Below, piece after piece: positions 12,601-24,222 of a stretch of DNA of 64,000 nt. The stretch is from NCBI GenBank assembly GCA_019925095.2, contig CM034403.1:10049690-10113689 (forward strand). The letters are read 5' to 3'. The notes under the pieces are model-generated. The model was not told the origin of the DNA. It searched no databases and saw only the letters and a list, made by a program, of their open reading frames with translations. Position numbers and translations under genes: made by a program. Source of the stretch: Dendrolimus kikuchii (taxonomy: Eukaryota; Arthropoda; Insecta; Lepidoptera; Lasiocampidae). Position 1 is the first letter of the stretch; each line of letters begins with the position of its first letter.

Positions 12601-15600
12601 ATATCTGATTGTCATTCGTCTATAGACCATACATAGATGTATATGGTAACTATTTTCCTCAGATACTCGATGTATATGAATGGAATTTGGCAGTAAGGTG
12701 TATTCTGGAGGTCTAGAATGGCCGCTTATTTATTCGTATTATCCATATAACAAGCATAAAAATAAACTAGAACTTTATACTGTCTTACAGCAGCCAGTAT
12801 ATCTATATACAGGGCTGTCTTCAGCCGGGGGGTGCAAGGGGTACGTGGCATCTGGGTACAGAAATCTAAGGGGCGCAAACAGATAACCTTGTATCTATAC
12901 TTACCATATCATCGACGTCAGTACTACTACATTTTTTTGGTGATATTATTTTTTTCGTCAAACAAGTATTACGTATGTATATGTATTATGTAACAATTTT
13001 GACGAAAAACATGCTAGTTTTAAAAATTACTTTTACAACATTAATATACTTCTTATCACCAATGTTTTCCACACAATCAACTTGATGCGTTGCTATATGA
13101 AAGCCAAATTGAGATCTTGTTGCTAACTTGCTACCAGAATTGTTTTGATATTTCAACAAACAGATGGCAAATCAACAACAAAGTTTTGTTTTTTATTATT
13201 AGCTTGGTACAGGCTTTTCGCACCCCAACCCCGTATACGGTTAAAACGGCCCTGTCTAGACGTGTCATTTTAACTAGGCGATTCTCCAAAAGCGGCCGCT
13301 TTAGGCCACCAGTTTACCGCTACACAACGTTATAGTAAAGACATAAGAAAATAGTTTAAGTAAGATTTGTTGACTAGGTTTTGGTGCATAAGGTTCATTA
13401 TCGATTAAATGGTTCTGTTAGTGCTTCGTAGTCTAACAACAAGAACAAAGTGCGTTTGCAACTTCTATAAAAACCTTCACTCTACAAGAACCGACACACA
13501 TTTGGCTGTTTTTTTTTAACATGTCAAATTGTTAAGGTCAGCCATTAAACAAAGCAAAGAACCATAAAAAATAAGAAAACCAAGCATCTTGGATATAGTA
13601 CAAATATTCAGTGATGCAAATAGTTTTCCGAACTAATTACGAAGGTAGACATCTCTTGTGATGCAAATGTCGAAGTCGTTAACGTGTTTTGTCTACATGT
13701 TAATGCCGTGTTTGTAAGTCAAATGTTTAAGAGGCACTTTAAATACAAATAAGGTTTTGTTCTAGGACGTAAATTTAGAATATTCGAAATATAATAACTT
13801 CTCAGACACAGAAAACGAATATGTAAACTCAATATGATTTTAGTTCCAAAAATCATAATTTGGATATGTTTATAGTCGTACTACCTACATATACTAATGT
13901 GGATTCTGCCCACATTATATGCATTTCCATATATGTGAAAGAAATCGTTGGATATAAAACGGATTGTGGTAATGTTGAATATTATTGCCCGCTCGATAAC
14001 ACAAGTCACTAACGCTTCTCTTGAGGGTTTAACCCTTGTCTCGCGGAATATATCCTATTTTCCGAAATAAAAAATATCTTTTTTTTAACGAAGAAAATCC
14101 GGCTGAGGAATTCCTACCGCGGGGGAAGCACGGTAGGGGCGTGTGGGATTCGCTCCATTGGGGTGGCTCTAGCAACCCGTAAATAATGCTATTACCACCC
14201 GAGTCAAGGTAGTCTCTAAAACCCCGCAGTGTTCCATCCCTCGCCTTATGCGAGGGCCACAGGTTTACGGCCTGGCCACTCTACTGGGCCTATCAGGATA
14301 AAATATAGTAGTAGTAATTGAGCCATTAAAAAATGCTAACGCTTGAAAGCGTTAACTTTTTAAACTTACTATTTAAAACATATTCCTTAATATTAGAACG
14401 ACAGTTTCCATAAAACGTGGCACGTACCAAAGTAAACGTGGCACCGACGTTTCTCTTGCAGTTAATCTGCTATGTACAAAAAAATAAATAAAAAAAATTA
14501 GAATATAAAAATTTTAATTTAAATTTCCTGGACATTGGTGTAAACATGTACAAAGGGAAACATATATAATATTCATTTTTATTTTATATTTAAAATTAAT
14601 ATAGTAGGATGAATGAGGTTTAATAGCTAAATAACGAAAACAATTGACATTTCATAGTTCGTTTTCAGTTAGCGGACTGCTACGCACTCAGGTTCCAGAC
14701 TCCCTTAAGAGAGCAGCAGCGCATTTGTAGCACCTTTGGTGTTGCAAAAGTCCATAGGCGATGGTAACTGCTTTCCATCAAGTGGGCCGTCTGCCTGTCT
14801 GCTGAACTCCTGCAATAAAAAAAAATAAAAAAAATCTTGGCCGATTTTATTATTTATTCAAAAGAAGTGTAATGCTTACTTCTGTCCACCAACCTATAGC
14901 AATGATAGTGACTTGTATTTCTACTAATTTTAATATCGACGCTTTTTATTTAATACCCTACGAAATTTCTGCATTACGACAATAAATAAACTTTATAAAA
15001 AAAAAATGAAACAAACAAAAATATTATAATGATATTAACTCTGTCGTGCTCAGCCGACGGCCGAGCTACAGAAGTGTCCGCATTGTTGCCGCGCGTTCGG
15101 CGTGCGCGCGTTCGAGCGTCACGTGGAGTGGTGCGCTGACAAGGCAAAGATCCTGCCCGCGGCGCCCGCGCACCCGCCGCAGCACATCGTCGACGCCAAA
15201 CAGCGGCTCAATGCGCGCACGCAGTACAAGGCGCCGCCCGTCGGCAGAGGGAGGCGGTTAGTAACAGCATACTCTTATTCTCTTTTTGAAATTTGATTTG
15301 AATGCAGGAGTAGAATCATGACATTTAAGGTCCATATCATCATCATCCTAGAGTTAAATCGCTGATACAATCGGAGCGTCTGCCTCGAAGCCCGGAGTCC
15401 TCTTTTCTACTTTAGGCGCGATGACGCCCTAAAAATACAATCTTTCCGTAAATCTGCCCTTTTTTTTATTGGCAAGTTTGTAGTTCTAAATAAGCGGTTT
15501 CCATCCGACCATCAACCCCACCCTCATTATGCAGGAAACCGGAGGAAATGAGAAGAAAGAAGGAAAGAAAGGGCATATGAAATGTGAAAGAAGGATATGG

Positions 15601-18600
15601 AAAGGAGACATTACTGTCACGGAACAACGGGAATATGACTGCGTTGAAGACCCCAGAGCTGTAGAACTAATTTCACTATTAAGTACCGGAGAGACGTTTA
15701 ATAGAAAGTACCCTCTTGAGGCATTAAGTTCCATAATCCGGACGGTTTTTATTGTTCCGTGTTCGTTTCTAAATATGTTTTCTGAAATTGTCTACTGCAG
15801 CGTATACTAATACAACTTCTGGGAGCTAACCGTCGTCTGTAAGGCTTGGAATTTACTATACCTACGTAATTTTTTCCAAGGCTTATTTTGCCATTCAACT
15901 CCTTTTGTCGACTCTTGGATTGGATTATTTGGAGAGTATCTTTCTATATTACAAATCTTGGAAATCTATTCTCAATCAACGTTCAATCGTGAACTTTCAT
16001 GCCTTGAATATTAGGGGCGTGACAGAGGAGGACGTAGGACTGAATGAGTAATGAAAGACTGGACCGCTCAACCTAAATGATTGGGAAAAATGAAAGGAAT
16101 AAGAAAGAGATCATTGTACAAAAAACGAATAAACAAAACCTAATTAAGATCACACTACAGAAGTGAAAACTTCATGAAGACGAGTAATACTCGTCGAGCG
16201 TACTCGCTCGAGTATGCTCGATGCAGTAACGCGTTGACTATATCTCTCTCGCTCTCTTAGTCGACCCGAGCCGACTGTACTCGAACGAGCATTACATAGC
16301 CAAGCGTGACGGCAGTCTCATTCAATACCCACAAAATAAAGTGCCCAGCACGCCTAAAAAGATTTCAATTCAATAAAATTATATTATGCTTTATATTGAA
16401 AAGAAACTTAATACACCAAAACGGTAAAATTTCTAGGTCATCACAAACGCGGGACAAATCTTCCCACAGCCGGTCGGCGTCGGTGGAGTCCACGCGCGGT
16501 GCGTCACCGCCGCCTCCTCGAGAATATGGCGACTCCAAACAAACACGCTCCAGAGCATCCGGTAAGTGCCACAAACTGTAACATATACGTATAATTACGA
16601 TATTTACGGCCGCGTTCAGATCTAGTCAATTCCTATATCTTACTAACAGTTCATTTGTCTATTGATTAAAATTTGATATAAACTCCATGTAAGTAATGTC
16701 AAGTTTCTACCAATGGACAGGCAAGCGAATGAATAGTAAAACAGGAACCGGCCAGAAGTCGTATAATTGTCCATGAACATTTCATAGTTATTTTATGACT
16801 TAAAAATACAATTTTAGTACTATATTATTAATAATAAATAAATATTACAATTAAGGCTTAAAATATATATAAATGTAAAAAAACGTATTAACGTTAATTA
16901 ATTTGTCTATACTAATATTATAAAGAGGAAAGATTTGACTTCTTGTATGTTTGTAATGAATAAATTCTAAAACTACTGGACCAATTTCAAAAATTCTTAC
17001 ACCATTAAAATGCTACATTATCCCTGAGAAACAGGCTATATATATTACTAGAAAAAAAATAGGGATCCCTACTAAAACTTCAATAATGTAAACCAAGGTG
17101 CCAAAATTAGCTATAAACCACACCCATGTGAATCCCGGACGGGCCGCTATATAATTACTTAAATGTAATGAAGGTATATACTTAAGCCATGGCATAATTG
17201 ATTTTTGACAAATGTCAAAGTATTAAAAATGTTCTGTATTAGGCGCCTTCTGTAATTGTAGGCTTACACCACAAGCCTTAGCCAGCTTCAATTACTGAAA
17301 CGAAACACAGTGCTCCTAGATTCGTTTCCTGGATGGTAAATGCCCTAAACGAACCTTTCGTTATATATTATGATCTGCGTATATGAAATCGACCCTAGAG
17401 TTTTTATCGTGTAATATTTATACATAACACAATATCTGGGTCTGTCTGTCGCTTTAAAAGAAATAATAATTAAAATGTGCAGAATCTGGATCAAGCAACG
17501 ATTATCACGATGAGTACTCACCTCACGTTCCAGTGATAAGGAATACTCGCAACGTGCAGAACAACTCGGGAGACGCTAATGTCAAGGCTCGACAAGCTAG
17601 ACTTGCCAGAGATCTTAGCAGTTCTAGGTACGACTTTCATCATATATCCTTAAATTTCTACGATTAACTTGGTTTATTATACATAATTAAAAACGTATGT
17701 TCTTTTAGTCATAATATTCATCATAAACGCAAATCACGTAGCAAATAAGGGGAAAGGAAGGTAGCTTTTTAAATATTTTCTGGTCAGTATTATTTTAAGT
17801 TTTTACATTACGTAGTTATTTTTGCTCCTGCCTCCTTGTTTGTTACAAGTTATACTATAAAATGTAACTTAAATCCCTTCCTTTCCTCTTTCATAGAAAT
17901 CCAAAAGAATCCCAGCCATATATCCAACAAAGTAATACTGATCCCAACATCAATAATAATGAGACTAAACCTAAACCAAGAAATAAGATAAATGCAAAAA
18001 AGCAGAACCAGTTAAAGAAATTAGAAGAAATTGCTAATAAGTACAATGAGCGATGTCAAAAAAGAAATCAGCAAAGAGAACATTTGAGAAATGATATTAA
18101 AAAACCTGATAAAAGTCATATACCTATACCAAAAAAGTTTTTGACCAAAAAAGCAGAAGCTATCGATCGAGACAATGAAAACTTAAATGACAATAAAAAT
18201 ACAAACTTTAAAAATGAACGTGTGAATATGCATTGTAAAAAACAAAATTCAAGAAAAGTTTTAACAGAAATTGAGCCAAAAGAAAAATGTGCTGAAGATA
18301 ATGTGACTGGCAAAAAAACAAAACAATCACTAAAAAAAAGCACCATGAAAATTCTTAAAGAAAATAGTATGAGTTTAGATAGTCTTGAAGAATGCCCGCC
18401 GCAATCAGAAAGTGAAAAAACCTGCCAATCAATAGGAATAAACACTGAGTTACTTTGTATTCCTTGCATAATTCATGATTCGCCGGAACAGAAATGGTCC
18501 GGGCGTAAAAATAAATTTGATAATAAAGGGAAAGAGAAAGACATTAAAAATACATCCGAACCGAAGGTAGAAGTTCTTTACAAAAATCCAATCGTTATCA

Positions 18601-21600
18601 GCTCTTGTGATATACGAGTTACTGAGAATTTTGATGATGCTGATTCTAAAGAAGACCTGTCAGTACTGACTTACCATCAATCATTGGTAGTTCCAAGTAC
18701 TTCTAAATTGGTTACTAATGATTTGTCTACATTACATTTTAATACGGAATCTATCAAAGACAAGAATTTGCAACTAGAAAATATTAGTTCCTCTATAATT
18801 GATGTAAATTCAACAGAAACAACTGACGATAAAACAAATTCCAAAAGCCACGTTGATTTATCTTATGAAAATCTAGAACAGATTTATGAACATGATTTAA
18901 GTGAGGAATTATCCGATGATTCTATTGAAAACAAATCCGATGACGAAAGATATGAAACGAACAGTAAGTTTCAGTGTAATTTTGGAAGTGGAGAAACCTA
19001 TACAAAATTTACAGAAGACCCAGCCAGTTTAGAGGAATTTATGCATTTAACAGACAAAATCATAAATAACAATAACTTAGATACAACGAAATCTGACATG
19101 AATACAGATATTGTCGACCTTCATACGCCAAGAACAAATTCCATTGAAACAATCAATCAAATTACTGAAGACAATAAAGATGTGATTAATGCGAAAAAAC
19201 AATCACAACCTTTTTCTGACACCTTTGAAGAATTGAAATATACTTTAAAAAATCTAATGGAAGGTGCTGAGAAATCAGCTACAATTAACATTGAGGAATT
19301 AAGCGACTCATTGAAAATGAATAGAAAAGTGAGTGACTTGGAACACATTACAATATACGAGTTGGATACGAAAGAACAAATATCAACTGAAGAATCTATT
19401 GAAAAAAAATACCAACTCGAAAAACGAAATCAATTAAATTTGCCTTCTATAAGCGAAACAAATAAACCCGAGCGAAACGTTATCTGTACTAAAAGCAGAA
19501 TGCAAAAAATATATAAACCTAACAGAAAATATAAAATGCTCAGTGAACAAAAGCGTACAAGTAAAGAATACCAAACATTTATTATGGAACCGGATAAAGA
19601 TGATAACAGTGATAATCAATCCATATCTTCAGAAGCCCCACCACTTAAACTTCCACGAATTGATAATAAAAGGTTACATATATTATGTACATATTTATAT
19701 CAAAGTTGTATGTGGCTGTGCAACCACTGAAAGTAGCAAATTTAGCACATTATTATTATTATGCGCTCACTTGCAAAATCGATAAGATAACTTCAATAAA
19801 CAAAAGGTTGAATACATTCATAGTCGTATGTAATAAAATGCAGTCAGTCGATTGTTTAACTGAATCATTCATTTACTTTAGAGAAGCAGCAGCAGGGGCA
19901 TATTGTCATTTTTTAGGACATTATTACGAAAATCACCTCCACTATTCCCCATATAAATTGTTTCCTTGTTATATGAATAGTATAATAGTTGTTATATATT
20001 ATTTTCCTCAAATTTTACAGGGTTGATGACAATTACGACCCCTTCGCATCTGCTGCTAGGCAAATGAAAGAACTCATGTCATCTGACACTAACATTTCCA
20101 AAACAACGCAAAACTCGTCGAAAGACAAATCCCGTACTCTTCCTGTCCTTCGTCCTACAAAGGAAAAAACTCCACTTTCTTTTCTACGCTCTGACAACAC
20201 TAAAACCATGAAAGATACACTCAACAAAACCTATCAAAAAACACCAACGCTGCAGAGGATGAAATCTTTTGGTAGCTCAAATATAGAAAACAATAGTAGC
20301 ACTTTCGGTGGTAGGTGTAGTTCTTTCAGAATAAACAGAAACGACAAAAAATCTAGTCAAAAATTAAATACAACTTTTACAAAGTCTAGTAAAGAAAATA
20401 TAAGTACAGTAGATAAGAACTATTTCAATCGAAATAATAGCTTGAATAGGTCTTTCTCGAGCTACACAGCTTCTAGTTATAGTACTCCAAAACCGAAAGA
20501 TAAAATACCTAAGATTGCTACATCTATGTATCATAGTTTTCAAAGGACAACTATTAATCAACCTGTTAAATTAGATAAAATAAAAAAAGATAAAGAAAAA
20601 AAGGATTTCGTTAATCTTGACCATATTTTAGGCGATGATAATTCATCCATGACTGACAGTAATTACATAGATCCAAGACTTATTAATGAAAATGATAACT
20701 TACCAATTAATGTAAACACTATATTAAATAATCCTGATATTATTAGTAGTATGGAATCATTGTTAACTACAGAAAATTTACCAACTAAATTTGATTCGTT
20801 GTTAAGCTCGAATAACTTGAAGAATAATAAAAATAGTATAGACTTGAAAACTAAATCTGAAAAATACGAAAATAATAATAATAATACTGTTCCAACTATA
20901 CACGACTTAAGTACACAATACGATAAAATTATGTCTTCCCTTGAACAAAGTATAGCTTCGAAAACCTCTGTCAGAGATGATGATTCTCTATGTGAGGATT
21001 TCGATCTTGAGGAATTCATGACTACGTTTGACGAAGAAATACAAAAACACAAATCAGAAAAGAAACGCACGTGTAGTTCTACTACTAGAGTAGTAAAACA
21101 ACATGAATATACTGATAGTAATAGAAATTCAGAATTTAATAGTGTTTGTTCATCCCCTAAAGCACTAATGAATGGTATGATACCAGTTAACAAATCCATA
21201 TCTCTTAATTTTAGCAATAATATTTTGGTAAATGAGAGCCTTTTCCCATCTTCCGTGAAACGATCCACATCCCTCCTCGACTCCATTCAAAAGAAGACTG
21301 TTCAGAAATCAAATAGTGGAACAAGGAGCCGGCATAAATCCGATCAACTTGAACAGGACATAATGCAATCCTTGAAGGATTTTGACAAGTTTTATGAATC
21401 GGAAAAGAAAGAAATGACCCATGCTGCCAAGGAAGCTTTCAATTACAACTCGAACACAATCAACGGTACAACCAAGCGAGAATTCAGACTAAAGTCTGAC
21501 AAAAGAAATAGTAAGAAAGTTGATAACGTGTCAAAAGGCACGCACACACCAAACGGAAAGACGTGCACCGATTCAGCCTATAGCAGGTTAGTCAGGTAAT

Positions 21601-24222
21601 TATATATTGCTATTACGCCAACGTCACTGTTCACTTGCGTAGAATTTAATGTCCATCTGTTGCATCTCACATAACCACCAGAGGTAACAATCTTAGCAAC
21701 TGAGTGTTACACAATAATTAACACCCTTTACAATCCTCTGCTATAACTTATATAAACACTAATTTATGTAGCTAATCGTTATAGCGTTACTTTTTTACGC
21801 TATAAATATCAAGACGTATTTGGACCCACTCACTAACAGTGACGCAAAGCAGAGGCACGAGAAAAGCAATTAAAAGGCATTTCGATTAAATTGGTTCGGA
21901 ACGAGTATTATTAAATTTTTAAAAATTACTACTGAGCCTAAAAGATTTGTTTAAACACTCTTATAGTTAGTTTACTAACACTTTTTAAATCCTCAATTTT
22001 CAAATAGATTAAATGAAAACGCATTTCAACAATGTCGTCGAACTCATGTGGTGAAATCATGTTAATGGAGAGTATTAAAAATATAAAATTAGCTATTACC
22101 CTCAATTTATCTCTTACAGAATTGATCTTATATAGGTTTCTACTAACAAAATATATTTTCTTAGCTTAAATAGGATATCACCATCGAAACTATCGATTTG
22201 CGCAAAAGACTCCAATGGACTTACATCACTGGAACAAATCCCAGCGGGATCTGATTCAGGTGGCAGCCATAAAGAAGATGTCAGATCAATTTCTAGTGAA
22301 GAATTTTTAGCGATGGAACGATCAGCTGAATTGGACGAACCGGTACCTCAGCCGGACATACTTAATGCTAACTTTAAAGAAATGGAAAATCATAATACTA
22401 ACGGTATGTACCGGAACTTCTGTATTTTAGTTGCTTTCTTAAGTTTTTGATCAACCGAAGCATAAGATTTCGGTGTCTCTCTCTGTACCAGCACGTTTGT
22501 ACACGATATCTGATTTCTCCATGAAACTGTAGACTAGGCGAGATCCTACCGCCGTCGCACTTTCATTGTTGAGCAAGCATCAGCTTTGGGGTTGCGGTAT
22601 GGGTTGGCGGACCATGTTCACATATCTACAAAAAATCACAATAGCAGCGCGGTTGCAACATATCGGCGGTGGTGTGTACACAGGCGCTTATACTGTTAAC
22701 GAACACATTTGGTTTTCAATTTAGTTAGCTAAATTTAGGTACACATTTCGATCCAACTTAACAAGGTACCTGGGCCTCAATTCTATTACAATGTCATCAG
22801 AACATTCGACCATTGGCGTCAAAATTGCTGTTTTCCCATAAACAACAAAGAATGATGTCGTCAGTGTTTGGATATTCTGACGATATTGTAATAGCAGAAT
22901 TGGGGCCTGTTCTATTACAGACAGTAATTGATTTATGATTAGATCCTACCCATCTGTATCCAGCGAGAGGTACTAGCTCCGAATCGAATACTTCAAAATT
23001 AAAACCATTTTTTTTTATTATACATACATACATAACTTCACGCCAGTACCCTTGCGGGGTAGGCAGGAACAACAGAGCGCCATTTAGGCTTATTCTTACA
23101 CACCTCACTTGCTTCTTTGACATTCATAACTTTTATGATAGTTACTTACAATGCCTCAAAAATAGATTGTACTTTTGGAATAAGATAGATTAAATACGTC
23201 ACCCACCTAAGGGGCCATCCACAAATTACATCACACGAATTTCATGAATTTTTGACCCCTCACCTGTTCTTGCCACAGCTGGTCACATTCGTGACAGTCC
23301 TCCTTCCCACTTCCCTGGTATGACATCAAAAAATTATTACATTAAAACAGCAGTTCCGTAATTAGTTATATTTCTATTTAAATTAAGTATTTTTAAATAA
23401 TCTAAACTATTATGCTCATACAGATGGAATTGTAAATATTTGAAAGGTTTCCTTAATAGCTGAAATTTCGTGTTTTATAACTGAAATATATTACTTTTTT
23501 TGAAATGTGACGTCATGAAATTTAGGACCCCTCCCACCCTTTGTCACACTTCGCCAACGTCCAAATACGTGTGATGTAATTTATGGATGGCCCGTAATAG
23601 AGGTAACTCGAGCAATTATTTTTTTTACAATAAATTCTAATACATTTTGTTATATATAAAAGAACAGACGTTACAATAATATTTTACCATAAAACTTTTA
23701 AAATATTATAATACGAAATAATTTTATTCACCTTTCAAAAAATAATTAATGCGCTATATAACTCCTTCTACTTGTACCTACTTATACATACATACATAAC
23801 TTCACGCCAGTTCCCTTGCGGGGTAGGCACGAACAACAGAGCGCCATTTAGCGCCATATGTACCTACTTATGACGTCATAAAAAAGAATCTCAATTGATT
23901 TGGCATTCCACTCCCTCTATTGCCTAGAAATATCCATGAGTTACAGATAAACGTGTAAACAAAGCTTTATTCGACAGAGAAACGTGGAGGTTCAAGATCA
24001 TCATCCCGGCGCAGTCCCCTTTGGGCTTCGCATAACTCATTGAGTTCGAGTGGGTCGGAGGCGTCTGTGGGTCAGGACATGGGGGGCGCAGGGGCCAAAG
24101 AAAGGACGCGGGCGTCCCCCGCACCGCGCTTTTCCCGCTTCTGCCACGAGTGCGGGAGCAAATTCCCCGTAGAAACGGCTAAGTTCTGTATCGAGTGTGG
24201 GGTCAAGAGGCTCCTCATCTAA
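9288..24222 (+). CDS. ZC2HC1A: ZC2HC1-family C2HC zinc-finger protein, 9 exons, 5' end missing
   Basis: Gene overview. Exons read at 9288-9626, 11967-12103, 15054-15256, 16437-16561, 17483-17627, 17897-19672, 20021-21586, 22165-22403 and 23978-24222; all eight junctions have AG/GT borders and compatible phase, giving about 1,590 codons. Seen: a first C2HC finger (CPVCGRTF..H...C), the family block [18 protein letters not shown] across the exon 1/2 junction, a second C2HC finger (CPHCCRAF..H...C), and a C-terminal [12 protein letters not shown]...CIECG module. This order is that of vertebrate ZC2HC1A/B, proteins of about 300 residues. The extra length is two large exons of low-complexity sequence. 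The first exon here starts in phase 1, so an upstream coding exon must exist; none was recognised in 1-9287. The molecular role of the family is poorly known; zinc binding is expected from the fingers. Confidence 0.88.
9913..9942 (+). CDS. Candidate 30-nt in-frame microexon of ZC2HC1
   Basis: A 30-nt segment lies between a tataaag acceptor, preceded by a T-rich stretch, and a strong gtgagt donor. Read in phase 1 from the exon ending at 9626, it is open, encodes ten residues (about [10 protein letters not shown]) and leaves phase 1, which exactly matches the next exon at 11967. It could be skipped or included without a frameshift. Only sequence logic supports it. Confidence 0.45.
9943..11966. 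other. Rest of ZC2HC1 intron after the candidate microexon
   Basis: AT-rich. A decayed SINE piece is likely near 11270-11360. The open frame at 10552-10860 has no recognisable similarity and atypical composition for a gene. Confidence 0.4.
11967..12103 (+). CDS. ZC2HC1A: ZC2HC1 exon linking the two fingers
   Basis: Acceptor tttcag, donor gtatgc. Phase 1 in, phase 0 out. It encodes [20 protein letters not shown] and then a Pro/Lys-rich stretch ending in RSAIMK. The start continues the family block SSRQRxEGTD from the previous exon, confirming the junction. Confidence 0.85.
12291..12500 (+). mobile_element. tRNA-derived SINE, family 1
   Basis: Box-A-like GGTAGGTTAGTGACTAAGG and box-B-like GGGTTTGAATCCTG, then the family body with gcacatcgagataaccgatg. 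Better copies are at 27598-27845 and 57337-57632. Confidence 0.62.
12810..13254. mobile_element. MITE with CAGGGC termini (hAT-like), copy 1
   Basis: Begins CAGGGCTGTCTTCAGCCGGG and ends with the complement of CAGGGCCGTTTTAACCGT, so it has inverted termini of about 25 bp. About 445 bp, no transposase. The other copy is at 61715-62165. hAT assignment rests on the CAGGG termini; an 8-bp target duplication is not clear. Confidence 0.55.
14093..14295 (-). repeat. GC-rich LINE 3'-UTR-like fragment
   Basis: A GC-rich stretch (taccgcgggggaagcacggt, cctcgccttatgcgagggcc) stands out from AT-rich flanks. On the minus strand it ends in a short A-rich run near 14083-14093, as a retrotransposon 3' end would. 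Family not identified. Confidence 0.4.
14660..14830 (+). mobile_element. SINE-like repeat, family 3
   Basis: Contains cacctttggtgttgcaaa, gtgggccgtctgcctg and an A-rich tail. Related copies at 29610-29730, 30195-30345 (minus) and 46135-46210. Confidence 0.58.
15054..15256 (+). CDS. ZC2HC1A: ZC2HC1 exon with second C2HC finger
   Basis: Acceptor gctcag, donor gttagt. Phase 0 in, phase 2 out. The second finger (about 15075-15134) has Cys, Cys, His and Cys in C2HC spacing: [20 protein letters not shown]. It is followed by a basic linker with [12 protein letters not shown], similar to the QVYKPP segment of vertebrate members. Third codon positions are mostly G/C, unlike the long exons downstream. 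Confidence 0.88.
15257..16436. other. ZC2HC1 intron
   Basis: The 93-codon open frame at 15529-15810 is unrecognised and judged chance. A cluster of short palindromes with cgag/ctcg lies at 16180-16290, including GACGAGTAATACTCGTC. Confidence 0.4.
16437..16561 (+). CDS. ZC2HC1A: ZC2HC1 Ser/Arg/Pro-rich exon
   Basis: Acceptor tttctag, donor gtaagt. Phase 2 in, phase 1 out. It encodes a Ser/Arg-rich stretch with a short PPPP run ([20 protein letters not shown]). No fold is recognisable; it is probably disordered. Confidence 0.8.
16627..16752. mobile_element. MITE with GGTTCCTATATCTTACT termini, copy 1
   Basis: The left end (attcctatatcttactaac) is inverted at the right end (complement ggttcctgttttactattc). 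The middle shares ctccat..aagtaatgtcaa with copy 2 at 56548-56694. Confidence 0.6.
16906..17150 (+). mobile_element. Helitron-like short element
   Basis: Starts TCTATACTAATATTATAAAG, a 5' end seen in short non-autonomous lepidopteran Helitrons, and ends in a cgggccgcta block. Related copies, in the other orientation, lie in TAF11 intron 2. Confidence 0.5.
17266..17470 (+). mobile_element. Decayed SINE, family 2
   Basis: Body similar to 3350-3470 (gttatatattatgatctgcg, cgaccctagag, gtctgtctgtcg). The tRNA-like head is eroded. Confidence 0.45.
17483..17627 (+). CDS. ZC2HC1A: ZC2HC1 exon, linker
   Basis: Acceptor tgtgcag, donor gtacga. Phase 1 in, phase 2 out. It encodes a polar segment ([20 protein letters not shown]) ending in [15 protein letters not shown]. 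No domain recognised; included because both splice sites and the phase fit. Confidence 0.78.
17897..19672 (+). CDS. ZC2HC1A: ZC2HC1 giant low-complexity exon 1 (about 592 codons)
   Basis: Acceptor ttcatag, donor gttaca; phase 2 in and out. The 1,776-nt exon has no stop. It begins with a Lys/Gln-rich, probably helical stretch ([20 protein letters not shown]) and continues as Lys/Glu/Asn/Ser-rich sequence with acidic runs. No known domain was recognised and disorder is likely. The open frame runs on past 19672 for about 19 codons to a stop at 19728-19730, so retention of the 348-nt intron would truncate the protein before its C-terminal module. Third positions are strongly A/T. Confidence 0.83.
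20021..21586 (+). CDS. ZC2HC1A: ZC2HC1 giant low-complexity exon 2 (about 522 codons)
   Basis: Acceptor tttacag, donor gttagt; phase 2 in and out. It opens with [17 protein letters not shown], the most conserved-looking short motif of the expansion, then Ser/Asn/Lys-rich sequence with an acidic block ([18 protein letters not shown]) and a Lys-rich end. A second usable donor (gtaatt at 21596) lies nine bases downstream in the same phase. Confidence 0.83.
22165..22403 (+). CDS. ZC2HC1A: ZC2HC1 penultimate exon
   Basis: Acceptor ttcttag, donor gtatgt. Phase 2 in, phase 1 out. It encodes a Ser/Glu-rich segment (for example [20 protein letters not shown]). No domain recognised. Confidence 0.8.
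23019..23122 (-). mobile_element. RTE-like LINE 3' end, short copy
   Basis: About 100 bp with the tail tacatacatacata. A weak TTTTAT-type duplication may flank it. Confidence 0.72.
23212..23593. mobile_element. Palindromic MITE with GGGCCATCCA termini
   Basis: The left end GGGCCATCCACAAATTACAT is repeated inverted at the right end (gtgatgtaatttatggatgg). The match continues inward through CACACG and a gacccctc block, so much of the 380 bp can fold back. No transposase. Confidence 0.7.
23786..23857 (-). mobile_element. RTE-like LINE 3' end, shortest copy
   Basis: About 65 bp with a TACA tail between two perfect copies of TGTACCTACTTAT, a 13-bp target duplication. Confidence 0.82.
23978..24222 (+). 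CDS. ZC2HC1A: ZC2HC1 last exon, C-terminal CHEC/CIEC module
   Basis: Acceptor tcgacag gives phase 1 in; the stop TAA is at 24220-24222. After a Ser/Arg/Gly linker it encodes [20 protein letters not shown], then GVKRLLI at the C-terminus. The four cysteines (about 24142-24198) form the treble-clef or ribbon-like tail seen at the end of ZC2HC1A proteins. This settles the family and shows the gene is not truncated at its 3' end. Confidence 0.87.

Noticed and set aside
15529..15810. 93-codon open frame
   Set aside because: Unrecognised sequence, intronic, with atypical codon use.
22797..23123. 108-codon minus-strand open frame
   Set aside because: Its first part is the RTE-like LINE tail; the rest has no similarity to known proteins.
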